This document shows, in pieces, positions 1-5,501 of a DNA stretch of 8,920 nt. The notes under the pieces are model-generated. The model saw only the letters and a list, made by a program, of their open reading frames with translations. It ran no database searches and was not told the origin of the DNA. Where the stretch lies: positions 1 through 8,920 of the forward strand of contig JBBAFB010000092.1 in the NCBI GenBank assembly GCA_041655595.1. The letters are read 5' to 3'. The number at the start of each line of letters is the position of its first letter. Positions within the stretch are counted from its first letter, which is position 1. The translations under genes and the position numbers were made by a program. The stretch is from JBBAFB01 sp041655595. GTDB lineage: Bacteria > Bacillota > DULZ01.

Positions 1-1
1 C

Positions 2-1342
2 CTTACTCCTGCCGGCCTAGATTGGCAAATCAGAAGCACCTTGGCTGTTATGACCTTAGCAATAATTCTGTGGGTCTTGGAGCCCATACCTTTAGCCTTA
101 TCTGCTTTAGTTGCCGTAGTGGCTATGGTGGCAACGGGGGCAGCTCCCTTAGAGGGGGCGCTAAGCGGTTTTGCCAGTGGTTCAACCTTTCTGATTGCTG
201 CAGGTTTTATGATGGCCAAGGCAATTAACAGCACTCCTTTAGGCAATAGGATTGCTTACTTTTTTCTGGCTAAAACCAAGAATACCCCGGCAGGAATTTT
301 GGCTGCCATCTTAATTATTATGGAGGTTTTGACCTTTTTTATTCCGGCAACGGCAGTCAGAGCTGCGCTGCTGTTACCCGTAATTTTAAGTATTATTGAG
401 GAGTTTGAATTAAAAATGCCCGTTCCTAATATCAGGACAATGCTATTATTAGGAATAGCCTTTGGTGCAAATATAACCGGTCTGGGGCTGTTGCCGGGGG
501 CAATTGCCAATGTGATTACCGTGGAATTATTACAACATCTGACAGGGGTCACCATTACCTATGTAGATTGGCTGCTTTATGCTTTTCCCATCAGTATAGT
601 TTTATTACCGGTTATTTGGGTAGTGCTGGTCAAATCCTTCCCCCCCGAAATAAAGGAGTTTCCGGGGGGCCAAGTGGTTTTTAAAAACAGATTGCGGGAA
701 CTGGGTCCCGTTTCGGCCGCAGAAAAGAGATGTTTGGGAATTTTGTTGTTTACCTTTGCTCTTTGGATGACGGAGGGCTGGCATGGCCTCCATAGCTCTA
801 TTCCCGCCATTATTGCTGTTATTCTGATGTGTTTACCCGGCATTGGCTGTAGTCGTTGGGAAAGGACCATGCAAATTTCTTGGGATTCAATTATTTTGGT
901 TGCTATTACTCTTTCCCTGGGTAATGCAGCTAACCAGGGGGCGGCACAATTTATTGCAGGATCATTTTTTGGCTTGGACATCATGGCCGGGGTTTTTATT
1001 TATCCGGTGGTGACCATTATTTTGCTGGTTTTGTTTACCCAGCTTTACCACCTCGTAATTGGAAATGTAGCAACCGTGACCATAACCCTGGTGCCGATTG
1101 TCTACCAAATGTCCCTCTATTTTGGCGGGGACCCCTTTTTAATGGCGCTGGCCACCGGTATAGCCAGCTTGTTCGGTTTTGTTTTAGTGGTGGAAACCAT
1201 TCCCAATGTGGTCGTTTACAATACAGGTCTGATTAATAGTAAGGATTTAATTATACCCGGCATTATTTTAACCGCAGCAGTTTCCGTTGTGATGGGAATT
1301 ATGGCAGCCATCTGGTGGCCTTTGGTGACAAGTTTCTTTTAA
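2..1342 (+). CDS. SLC13/DASS-family anion transporter, 5' end outside the window
   Basis: The reading frame is open from base 2, so the start lies before the window. The visible 446 residues begin LTPAGLDWQIRST, which fits the short cytoplasmic lead-in of SLC13/DASS permeases just before TM1 (WVLEPIPLALSALV). A TTG at 41 could be mistaken for a start, but it has no ribosome binding site and would cut into this conserved lead-in. The protein is hydrophobic throughout, with about a dozen membrane segments in two halves. Family members carry dicarboxylates, citrate or sulfate into the cell, usually with Na+. The SNT substrate/Na+ motifs are not conserved: the first half has IPATAVRA (nt 341-364) and the second GNVAT (nt 1061-1075). 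The substrate and coupling ion therefore cannot be named. The stop codon overlaps that of the convergent antiporter gene. Confidence 0.8.
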   Translation, partial: LTPAGLDWQIRSTLAVMTLAIILWVLEPIPLALSALVAVVAMVATGAAPLEGALSGFASGSTFLIAAGFMMAKAINSTPLGNRIAYFFLAKTKNTPAGILAAILIIMEVLTFFIPATAVRAALLLPVILSIIEEFELKMPVPNIRTMLLLGIAFGANITGLGLLPGAIANVITVELLQHLTGVTITYVDWLLYAFPISIVLLPVIWVVLVKSFPPEIKEFPGGQVVFKNRLRELGPVSAAEKRCLGILLFTFALWMTEGWHGLHSSIPAIIAVILMCLPGIGCSRWERTMQISWDSIILVAITLSLGNAANQGAAQFIAGSFFGLDIMAGVFIYPVVTIILLVLFTQLYHLVIGNVATVTITLVPIVYQMSLYFGGDPFLMALATGIASLFGFVLVVETIPNVVVYNTGLINSKDLIIPGIILTAAVSVVMGIMAAIWWPLVTSFF

Positions 1343-2343
1343 ATATAGTTCAATATAAAGTAGATAAGGTAGGCAAGGAGCAGCAAGGATCCTTCTTTTT
1401 TGGAGAGCCGGCCGCTGCTGTTTTTAGTAAAATATCTAAACAAAATTAAGATAATTAATAGGGCCGGAAACTGCAATTTATAATAATTAGCGGGGACGAG
1501 CAGGCCCCCCTTGGTAACTGCGGCAGAGCCGCCAATGACAAAGAGTACATTTAAAATATCCGCCCCCACAATATTACCCAAAGCAAGTTCCCCGTGCCCC
1601 TTTCGTACAGAACTGATGGCCATTGTTAATTCGGGCAGGCTGGTGCCGAAGGCTACCAAGGTGGCGGCAATTATGCTTTGGGGGATGCCCACCCTGGTGG
1701 CAGAAATCTCCACAGCATGGATGAGTATCTTAGAGGAAAGGACCACAAGGGTGATGCCGAAAGCCATTTTTAGCAAACGGCTAGAGGCGGGGGCTTCCTT
1801 CGCCCTAATTATTTTTTCAGCCGGGAAACCGTTTTCTTTCCTTGACCAATAGATGGACATAAAAATATAAAGGATTAGTAACAGCAGGAAGAAGAAACCC
1901 ATCCCCTGGCTGATATGGCCCTCCAAACCGGAGGAGAGGAAAGGCAGGCTAACAACGGTTAATAATAAACCGGCACCTATTTGTATCCGGCCTTGTCTGC
2001 TTATAATTTCTTTGCTGACGGGAAGTGAGCCGAATAATGATGCCAACCCGATGATCAGCCCCGTATCCACTATAATGGAACCAATTCCATTGCCTAAAGC
2101 TAAATCCGCGTTACCATTTAAAGCGGCTGTGACAGAGACGCTTACTTCCGGCAAGGTAGTGCCTAAGGAAACAATAGTTGCCCCGATGATTACCTTCGGT
2201 ACCCCCCATTGATGGCTTAAGCTGACAGCTTCGTTGATTAACAGATCTGCGCCTTTGCTAAGGATAAACAGCATTGAAGCTGCAACTAAAACTAAAATAA
2301 AGGTAGAAAAGGTTGACAAAAAAGCAGTTAACGATACTCCCAT
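1339..2343 (-). CDS. CaCA-family (YrbG-like) cation antiporter, probable Mn2+ exporter
   Basis: A 334-residue membrane protein with the two inverted alpha-repeats of the Ca2+/cation antiporter family. Repeat 1 has GTTLPE at 61-66 followed by GNGIGSIIVD at 84-93. Repeat 2 has GTSLPE at 233-238 followed by GNIVGADILN at 256-265. E66 and E238 are the expected cation ligands. A cytoplasmic loop (about 167-190) separates the halves, and there are roughly ten membrane segments. The start at 2343 is chosen because GGGAGG lies 6 nt upstream; the frame extends to an ATG at 2448, but that codon lies inside the riboswitch aptamer. Family members exchange Ca2+ for Na+ or H+. Here the manganese riboswitch in the leader argues for Mn2+ efflux. 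In repeat 1 the usual Asn of GSN is Ile (I90), a change at a metal-ligand position. The family call is firm; the Mn2+ role is inferred. Confidence 0.9.
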   Translation of the reverse strand: MGVSLTAFLSTFSTFILVLVAASMLFILSKGADLLINEAVSLSHQWGVPKVIIGATIVSLGTTLPEVSVSVTAALNGNADLALGNGIGSIIVDTGLIIGLASLFGSLPVSKEIISRQGRIQIGAGLLLTVVSLPFLSSGLEGHISQGMGFFFLLLLILYIFMSIYWSRKENGFPAEKIIRAKEAPASSRLLKMAFGITLVVLSSKILIHAVEISATRVGIPQSIIAATLVAFGTSLPELTMAISSVRKGHGELALGNIVGADILNVLFVIGGSAAVTKGGLLVPANYYKLQFPALLIILILFRYFTKNSSGRLSKKEGSLLLLAYLIYFILNYI

Positions 2344-2349
2344 TATGAG

Positions 2350-2355
2350 CCTCCC
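2350..2355 (-). promoter_or_regulatory. ribosome binding site of the antiporter gene
   Basis: GGGAGG sits 6 nt before the ATG at 2343 and decides this start against the upstream in-frame ATG at 2448. It lies about 25 nt past the leader terminator, so it is transcribed only when the terminator is not formed. Confidence 0.85.
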
Positions 2356-2374
2356 GTTTTGTGATAGCTGTACT

Positions 2375-2428
2375 AAAACAAAAAAACTCTCCACCGGACG
2401 ACTGTTAAAAGATTGTCCAATGTAGAGT
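2375..2428 (-). terminator. riboswitch-controlled intrinsic terminator in the antiporter leader
   Basis: The 5' arm ACTCTACATTGGAC (2428-2415) pairs with GTCCGGTGGAGAGT (2399-2386): 13 of 14 positions pair, counting two G-U, with one A-G mismatch and a 15-nt loop. A run of seven T, then G and four T (2386-2375), follows at once. The 5' arm contains the CUCUA that closes riboswitch helix P1, so P1 and this hairpin exclude each other. That is the layout of an ON switch: ligand-stabilised P1 prevents termination. Confidence 0.88.
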
Positions 2429-2520
2429 CTTGCCTGACAAACTGCCATTAAAGCCGGGAAAAAATTCCGTACTGACGACTTTAATTCCTTAGAAGTTCAA
2501 GGTTGGCTACTCCCTCTAAC
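2422..2520 (-). promoter_or_regulatory. yybP-ykoY manganese riboswitch (aptamer)
   Basis: The leader RNA carries the conserved blocks of the yybP-ykoY family in order: GGGAGUAGC (2514-2506), GUCGUCAGUACGG (2479-2467), CCGGCUUUAAUGGC, and GGCAAGACUCUA. Four helices can be drawn. P1 is UAGAG (2518-2514) with CUCUA (2427-2423). P2 is a small CCUU/AAGG hairpin. P3 is UUAAAGUC (2484-2477) with GGCUUUAA (2455-2448), 8 bp, topped by an inner GGAA/UUCC hairpin. P4 is a short UGGC/GUCA stem. The blocks and their spacing match what I recall of the structurally solved Lactococcus lactis aptamer. This class binds Mn2+ between loops L1 and L3 and generally turns on Mn2+ efflux genes. Here it precedes a CaCA antiporter and is followed by a mutually exclusive terminator. 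Recognition is by eye, not by covariance search. Confidence 0.92.
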
Positions 2521-2527
2521 TACCTAA

Positions 2528-2556
2528 AATATAATTCAAATTTTGGTTTATGTCAA
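2528..2556 (-). promoter_or_regulatory. sigma-A promoter of the riboswitch-antiporter transcript
   Basis: A perfect -35 TTGACA (2556-2551) is followed by a 17-nt spacer and a -10 TATATT (2533-2528, 5 of 6). Transcription would start near 2521, immediately before the riboswitch P1 strand, so the whole aptamer is included. This fit between promoter and aptamer supports both calls. Confidence 0.85.
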
Positions 2557-2639
2557 CTTTATTTTGTTATTTCAACATTTTTTAAATAATCTCTTCAATA
2601 TTAAGGAAACAGGCAGGATCTCGGACATTTTCCGCGAAA

Positions 2640-2645
2640 TATAAT
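2640..2645 (+). promoter_or_regulatory. possible -10 element for the stalk-domain protein gene
   Basis: A consensus TATAAT lies 48 nt before the ATG at 2694. No good -35 is found at 16-18 nt upstream (the bases there read about GATCTC), so the promoter may need an activator or another sigma factor. The stretch 2557-2639 between the divergent promoters is A+T-rich, and I see nothing else in it. Confidence 0.35.
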
Positions 2646-2693
2646 TTAGTAAGAACTTTAACAAGTAGTATGCTATTAAGGAGGAACAGGGAG

Positions 2694-3596
2694 ATGGCGA
2701 AGAAAATCAAGGTGCTGGTATTGCTTACTATGCTGATCTTCTTATTAGGGAGTATGTTGCCCGCTGGGGCCTTTGATGGCTTTAAAACCCTAAAGGCCTT
2801 TTATCAAAACTATAAAATTGTGGTTGATGGCCGGCAATTGGTAACGGAGGAGGAACCTTTTGTTGTTGACGGCAGAACATATGTCCCGGTAAGGGTGATT
2901 GGGGAGGCAGTAGGTGCCAATGTAGAGTGGGATAATGCAAATGGCCGGGTTTTAATTACTACCAACAAGGAGCTTTCCAACGAAAAATATCAAGAGGCTT
3001 ACCAAGCCGGGTTCAGCGTAGGAAAAGAAGTTGGCAAGGTTGAAGCCTTGATAGAGGCCCAGGGTAGACTTTCCAGCGAAGCCAGCAAAAAAAAGGATTA
3101 TGAAAAGGGCTACAAAGATGGCCAAGCCAAAGGTGATTTGGATGGTTTTAAGGCGGGGGAATATGATTTTGACTGGGGCAGAATTAATTCTTGGTCACGG
3201 GCTATTGATACAGATACGGAGATTTCCCGCGCTTATCGCTTAAGTGGAAACACCGACGATTATATTGAGGGTTTTTTGGACGGTTACCGGGATGCCTTTA
3301 AAGAAGCTTATTCTGATGGTTACTATAGTTATGATCTGGAGGATGAGGGCTACGAAGACGGTTTTTACGACGGTTATTATGATGGTTACCGCAAAGGCAG
3401 GCTGGATGCCAATAGAAACTCAAACTATAACGATTCTGCACCAACCAGACGCACAATTATTGATGATTACAGATTGGATGATGAAAGTAAAAACTATCGG
3501 GATGGATTTATTGAAGGCTATTGGGAGAACTATTACCGGGGCTATGAAGATGGCTATGACGGTAATGAGGACAGACCCTACCGTAAGTGGGAATAA
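2694..3596 (+). CDS. secreted copper-amine-oxidase-like stalk domain protein with Tyr/Gly/Asp repeats
   Basis: A 300-residue protein. The start is chosen from AAGGAGG (2678-2684) 9 nt upstream; an ATG at 2670 lies before that site. Residues 1-26 form a Sec signal peptide (KK, hydrophobic core, cleavage near PAGA/F). Residues about 42-90 are a copper amine oxidase N-terminal-like (stalk) domain: VVDGRQL, FVVDGRTYVPVRVIGEAVGA, VEWD, RVLI. This fold is common in exported clostridial proteins and does not imply oxidase activity. From about 97 the protein is hydrophilic and built on short repeats of the [YF]xxG type. They resemble the Yae1-like repeat class and are densest at 138-156, 190-236 and 268-290. 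There is no membrane anchor or sortase motif. It appears to be a single-gene unit with its own terminator. The function is unknown; surface attachment or ion/polymer binding by the acidic Tyr/Asp repeats is only a guess. Confidence 0.85.
   Translation: MAKKIKVLVLLTMLIFLLGSMLPAGAFDGFKTLKAFYQNYKIVVDGRQLVTEEEPFVVDGRTYVPVRVIGEAVGANVEWDNANGRVLITTNKELSNEKYQEAYQAGFSVGKEVGKVEALIEAQGRLSSEASKKKDYEKGYKDGQAKGDLDGFKAGEYDFDWGRINSWSRAIDTDTEISRAYRLSGNTDDYIEGFLDGYRDAFKEAYSDGYYSYDLEDEGYEDGFYDGYYDGYRKGRLDANRNSNYNDSAPTRRTIIDDYRLDDESKNYRDGFIEGYWENYYRGYEDGYDGNEDRPYRKWE
3261..3563 (+). repeat. protein-level YxDG repeat tract
   Basis: Codes for residues 190-290 of the stalk-domain protein. The tract has a four-residue rhythm of aromatic-x-(D/E)-G, for example GYEDGFYDGYYDGYRKG at 219-235 and GFIEGYWENYYRGYEDGY at 271-288. 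At DNA level the units are only loosely alike (gacggttattatgatggtta types), so the repeat is old or held by selection on the protein rather than by recent slippage. Confidence 0.7.
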
Positions 3597-3602
3597 AATT
3601 AG

Positions 3603-3645
3603 CAACAAAAAGAGCAGCTTCAATCTAGCTGCTCTTTTTTGTTGG
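3603..3645 (+). terminator. strong intrinsic terminator, probably bidirectional
   Basis: AAAAAGAGCAGCT (3607-3619) and AGCTGCTCTTTTT (3627-3639) form a perfect 13-bp stem with a 7-nt loop, ending in six T. The flanking CAAC and GTTG extend the stem past one bulge. It begins 10 nt after the stalk-protein stop codon. On the minus strand the hairpin also ends in a T run, so it may catch transcripts of the sensory operon that read through the LysM gene. Confidence 0.9.
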
Positions 3646-3657
3646 CCTTCCCCAGGT

Positions 3658-3684
3658 ACAATTTTAAAAAGGGTACATAAAATA
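3658..3684 (+). promoter_or_regulatory. sigma-K-like promoter candidate for the LysM gene
   Basis: AC (3658-3659), then 16 nt, then CATAAAATA (3676-3684) fits the Bacillus sigma-K pattern AC-N16-CATAnnnTA. The site lies about 30 nt before the ATG. The consensus is short and the region is A+T-rich, so a chance match is possible. TAAAAT (3678-3683) could equally be a weak sigma-A -10 with GGTACA (3655-3660) at 17 nt. Confidence 0.35.
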
Positions 3685-3714
3685 CAATAAAAACAATAGC
3701 AAGCAGGTGAAAAA

Positions 3715-4071
3715 ATGCCGGACTTAATCAACACGGACCAAAATTGTGCCTCGGGGCGCTTCTATATTATAAAACAGGGAGAAACCTTAACCAGCATAGC
3801 TTCAAAAGTAGGAATACCCTTGGCCCTTTTAATTTCTCTTAATCAGGGGGTGGACCCTGATAATCTGCCAATAGGCGGATTGCTTTGCCTGCCTGAGGAG
3901 ACCCCCTGTCCATCGGGGCTTTTCTGGGAGGTGAGCGCAGGTGATACTTTTTATAAAATTGCCCAAGAAAGAGGAGTTTCGGTGGAAGCCCTGAGGGATT
4001 TAAATCCCCATGTTAATCCTAATAATCTACAGGTGGGACAGATTCTTTGTTTGCCGGAAAGGGGTGTTTAA
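3715..4071 (+). CDS. small protein of two cysteine-bracketed LysM domains
   Basis: A 118-residue protein made almost entirely of two LysM domains, at about 16-59 (FYIIKQGETLTSIASKVG to LPIGGLLCLP) and 70-113 (FWEVSAGDTFYKIAQERG to LQVGQILCLP). LysM binds N-acetylglucosamine-containing glycans such as peptidoglycan. There is no signal peptide or membrane segment. Cysteines C11/C58 and C65/C112 bracket each domain with the same 47-residue spacing, and the unit repeats every 54 residues. This indicates an internal duplication and possibly one disulfide per domain. AGGTGA (3705-3710) is a short distance before the ATG. Lack of an export signal plus a sigma-K-like promoter fits a mother-cell spore coat/cortex protein of the SafA or SpoVID type, but that is inference. 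Its stop codon overlaps the stop of the response regulator gene on the other strand. Confidence 0.85.
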   Translation: MPDLINTDQNCASGRFYIIKQGETLTSIASKVGIPLALLISLNQGVDPDNLPIGGLLCLPEETPCPSGLFWEVSAGDTFYKIAQERGVSVEALRDLNPHVNPNNLQVGQILCLPERGV

Positions 4072-5114
4072 AAAGAAAAGGCCAGCAAAGAAAGATCATC
4101 CCTCATGGATGCCCCTTGGGTTAGCTTTTTTAACTCTTGATAAAGCTCTTCCTTGTTTTTCTCGGACAGCAAAAGCTTTTCCAGTTCTTGTTCGCTTAAA
4201 AGCTCCAGCAGACCATCACTGTATAAGATTACTAAATCTTCTTTGCTTAAAGGAAGCTGGGTTTCCTCAAAGCTGAGTTTCTGAACCAAACCAATGGGCA
4301 GTTGTTTGCTGACTAAGGGGGTAAGCTTATTTTTGTTTTTCAAATAACCCGCAGGATGTCCCCCACCGGCAAAGAGCAGTTCATCGGCTGTAGCTTTCAC
4401 ACAAATACCGGTAACATAATAGCCCAGATCATTATTAGTTAGCAGGCGGTAGAGCTTCTCGTTTAATTCCTCAAGCAGTTCTCCGGGGCTACTGCAGCTT
4501 TTATTTAACAGGGCTTTTACCGCAACAGAAATCAAGGCCGCAGAGGGACCGTGGCCTGTGGCATCCGCCAGGAATCCCCAGCGTTCCCCGTCCTTTTCCC
4601 AAAGTTCTATCAGGTCTCCGCTAACTTGACGATAAGGCAGATAAAGCAAAAAATCGCCCTGTTTTACAGAGGAGTGATCAAGAAAAAGACTTCGCTGCAC
4701 TTGGTTGGCGAAGATTAGTTCGTGATAAAGATTTTGGTGGAGCTCTCTTATCCTCAGCATATTGCGTGCCTTAATTGTTAGCTCTAAACGATCCAAGGGT
4801 TTGGATAAAAAATCATCTGCTCCGGCGGACAGGCCTTTAATTCGGTTTTCTTTATCATGGAGGGCAGTTACTAAAACTACGGGCAAAAAAGGCTCTTGCC
4901 AGTTTTCCTTAATAAATTTACAAAGACTAAAACCATCTTCCCCGGGCATCATCACATCTAACAGTATTAAATCCGGTTCCGTTAAAATTAGCAATTCCCG
5001 TCCTTCTTCGGCGTTTGAGGCTTCCAGCACCTCATACCCCTCCATCTCCAAATACCCTCTAAATAGTTCCCGATTCATAGGTTCATCATCCACTACTAAT
5101 ACCTTTTTATTCAA
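4068..5114 (-). CDS. response regulator with SpoIIE/RsbU-type PP2C serine phosphatase domain
   Basis: A 348-residue protein. Residues 1-120 are a receiver domain with D9/D10, phospho-acceptor D53 (LLDVMMPGEDG), T83 and K105 (SKP). A helical linker (about 112-143, ending ANQVQRSLF) leads to a PPM/SpoIIE phosphatase domain at about 150-348. Its motifs are SGDLIE (D167), ADATGHGPSAAL (D184), GGGHPAGYL, YSDGLLE (D300) and RDDLSLL (D339/D340), so the metal-binding aspartates are present. The usual GDxxD has Glu at 170. The start is TTG, set by a full AAGGAGG (5124-5130) 9 nt upstream. The expected role is that phosphorylation of the receiver controls dephosphorylation of a STAS anti-anti-sigma protein, most simply the product of the gene just upstream in the same operon (46-nt gap). 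There is no terminator before the convergent LysM gene. Confidence 0.93.
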   Translation of the reverse strand: MNKKVLVVDDEPMNRELFRGYLEMEGYEVLEASNAEEGRELLILTEPDLILLDVMMPGEDGFSLCKFIKENWQEPFLPVVLVTALHDKENRIKGLSAGADDFLSKPLDRLELTIKARNMLRIRELHQNLYHELIFANQVQRSLFLDHSSVKQGDFLLYLPYRQVSGDLIELWEKDGERWGFLADATGHGPSAALISVAVKALLNKSCSSPGELLEELNEKLYRLLTNNDLGYYVTGICVKATADELLFAGGGHPAGYLKNKNKLTPLVSKQLPIGLVQKLSFEETQLPLSKEDLVILYSDGLLELLSEQELEKLLLSEKNKEELYQELKKLTQGASMRDDLSLLAFSF

Positions 5115-5160
5115 AAACTCCGCCCTCCTTGGTTAAATTGGCTGCTCACCTGCAATCGGC

Positions 5161-5481
5161 CTATTCTATCAAAGCCTCATCCAGAGTGGGGTAGATTTCA
5201 ATGATCTGATCAAGCCGGGTGATTTCAAAAATTCGTGCAATTTTTGGCTGGGGGTCAACTAAAACAACCTTTTTGCCTTCCATAAATTTAATCAGAGAGA
5301 TAATCACTCCAACTCCGGAGCTATCCATGCGCTTCACTTCGGTTAAGCTGAGGATGATTTGTTCCGTATCCTCAGCTACCTGTTGCTTAATTTGTTCCTT
5401 CGTGGCTGTGGAATTAAAATAGTTGAGTTCCTCCCCCAACCGGACTATGAGGTTATTCCCCTTGTGATTCATACCGAGCAT
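5161..5481 (-). CDS. STAS-domain anti-anti-sigma factor (SpoIIAA/RsbV type)
   Basis: A 106-residue single STAS domain. The signature is KRMDSSGVGVIISL, with the phospho-acceptor serine expected at S55, the second Ser of DSSG, as in SpoIIAA. The N-terminal LIVRLGEELNYFNSTATKEQI matches the usual GELD-x-TA start. AAGGGAGG (5489-5496) 7 nt upstream supports ATG 5481; a second ATG at 5472 is less well placed. In partner switching, the unphosphorylated form binds a SpoIIAB/RsbW-like kinase/anti-sigma and frees its target. The kinase inactivates the STAS protein by phosphorylation and a PP2C phosphatase reactivates it. The matching phosphatase is the next gene; no kinase is in the window. It lies 20 nt after the receptor gene, so the two are surely co-transcribed. 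The output need not be a sigma factor. Confidence 0.93.
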   Translation of the reverse strand: MLGMNHKGNNLIVRLGEELNYFNSTATKEQIKQQVAEDTEQIILSLTEVKRMDSSGVGVIISLIKFMEGKKVVLVDPQPKIARIFEITRLDQIIEIYPTLDEALIE

Positions 5482-5501
5482 AATTCTACCTCCCTTTTAA
5501 A

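Noticed and set aside
256..984. Minus-strand open frames opposite the SLC13 gene
   Set aside because: They are shadows of a membrane-protein gene with no ribosome binding sites and no recognisable domains.
2416..2440. A second promoter on the minus strand, TTGTCA-N17-GACAAT, close to the antiporter start
   Set aside because: Its -10 would lie inside the terminator stem and transcription would begin in the loop, bypassing the riboswitch. The upstream TTGACA-N17-TATATT is a better match and sits exactly before the aptamer.
2344..2448. N-terminal extension of the antiporter to the in-frame ATG at 2448
   Set aside because: The 35 extra residues would be coded by riboswitch and terminator sequence and have no family similarity. 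GGGAGG 6 nt before 2343 marks the true start.
2678..3596. Copper amine oxidase enzyme
   Set aside because: Only the N-terminal-like stalk domain is present. There is no catalytic domain or topaquinone site, so no oxidase function is claimed.
3244..3690. 148-residue + strand open frame overlapping the stalk-protein gene
   Set aside because: It is a frame-shifted reading of the YxDG repeat tract, rich in Met/Thr/Ile, has no ribosome binding site and runs through the terminator hairpin.
3420..3734. 104-residue minus-strand open frame across the terminator and the LysM start
   Set aside because: It is antisense to the repeat tract, crosses the strong hairpin and lacks a start signal. Its hydrophobic composition reflects the complement of Tyr/Asp codons.
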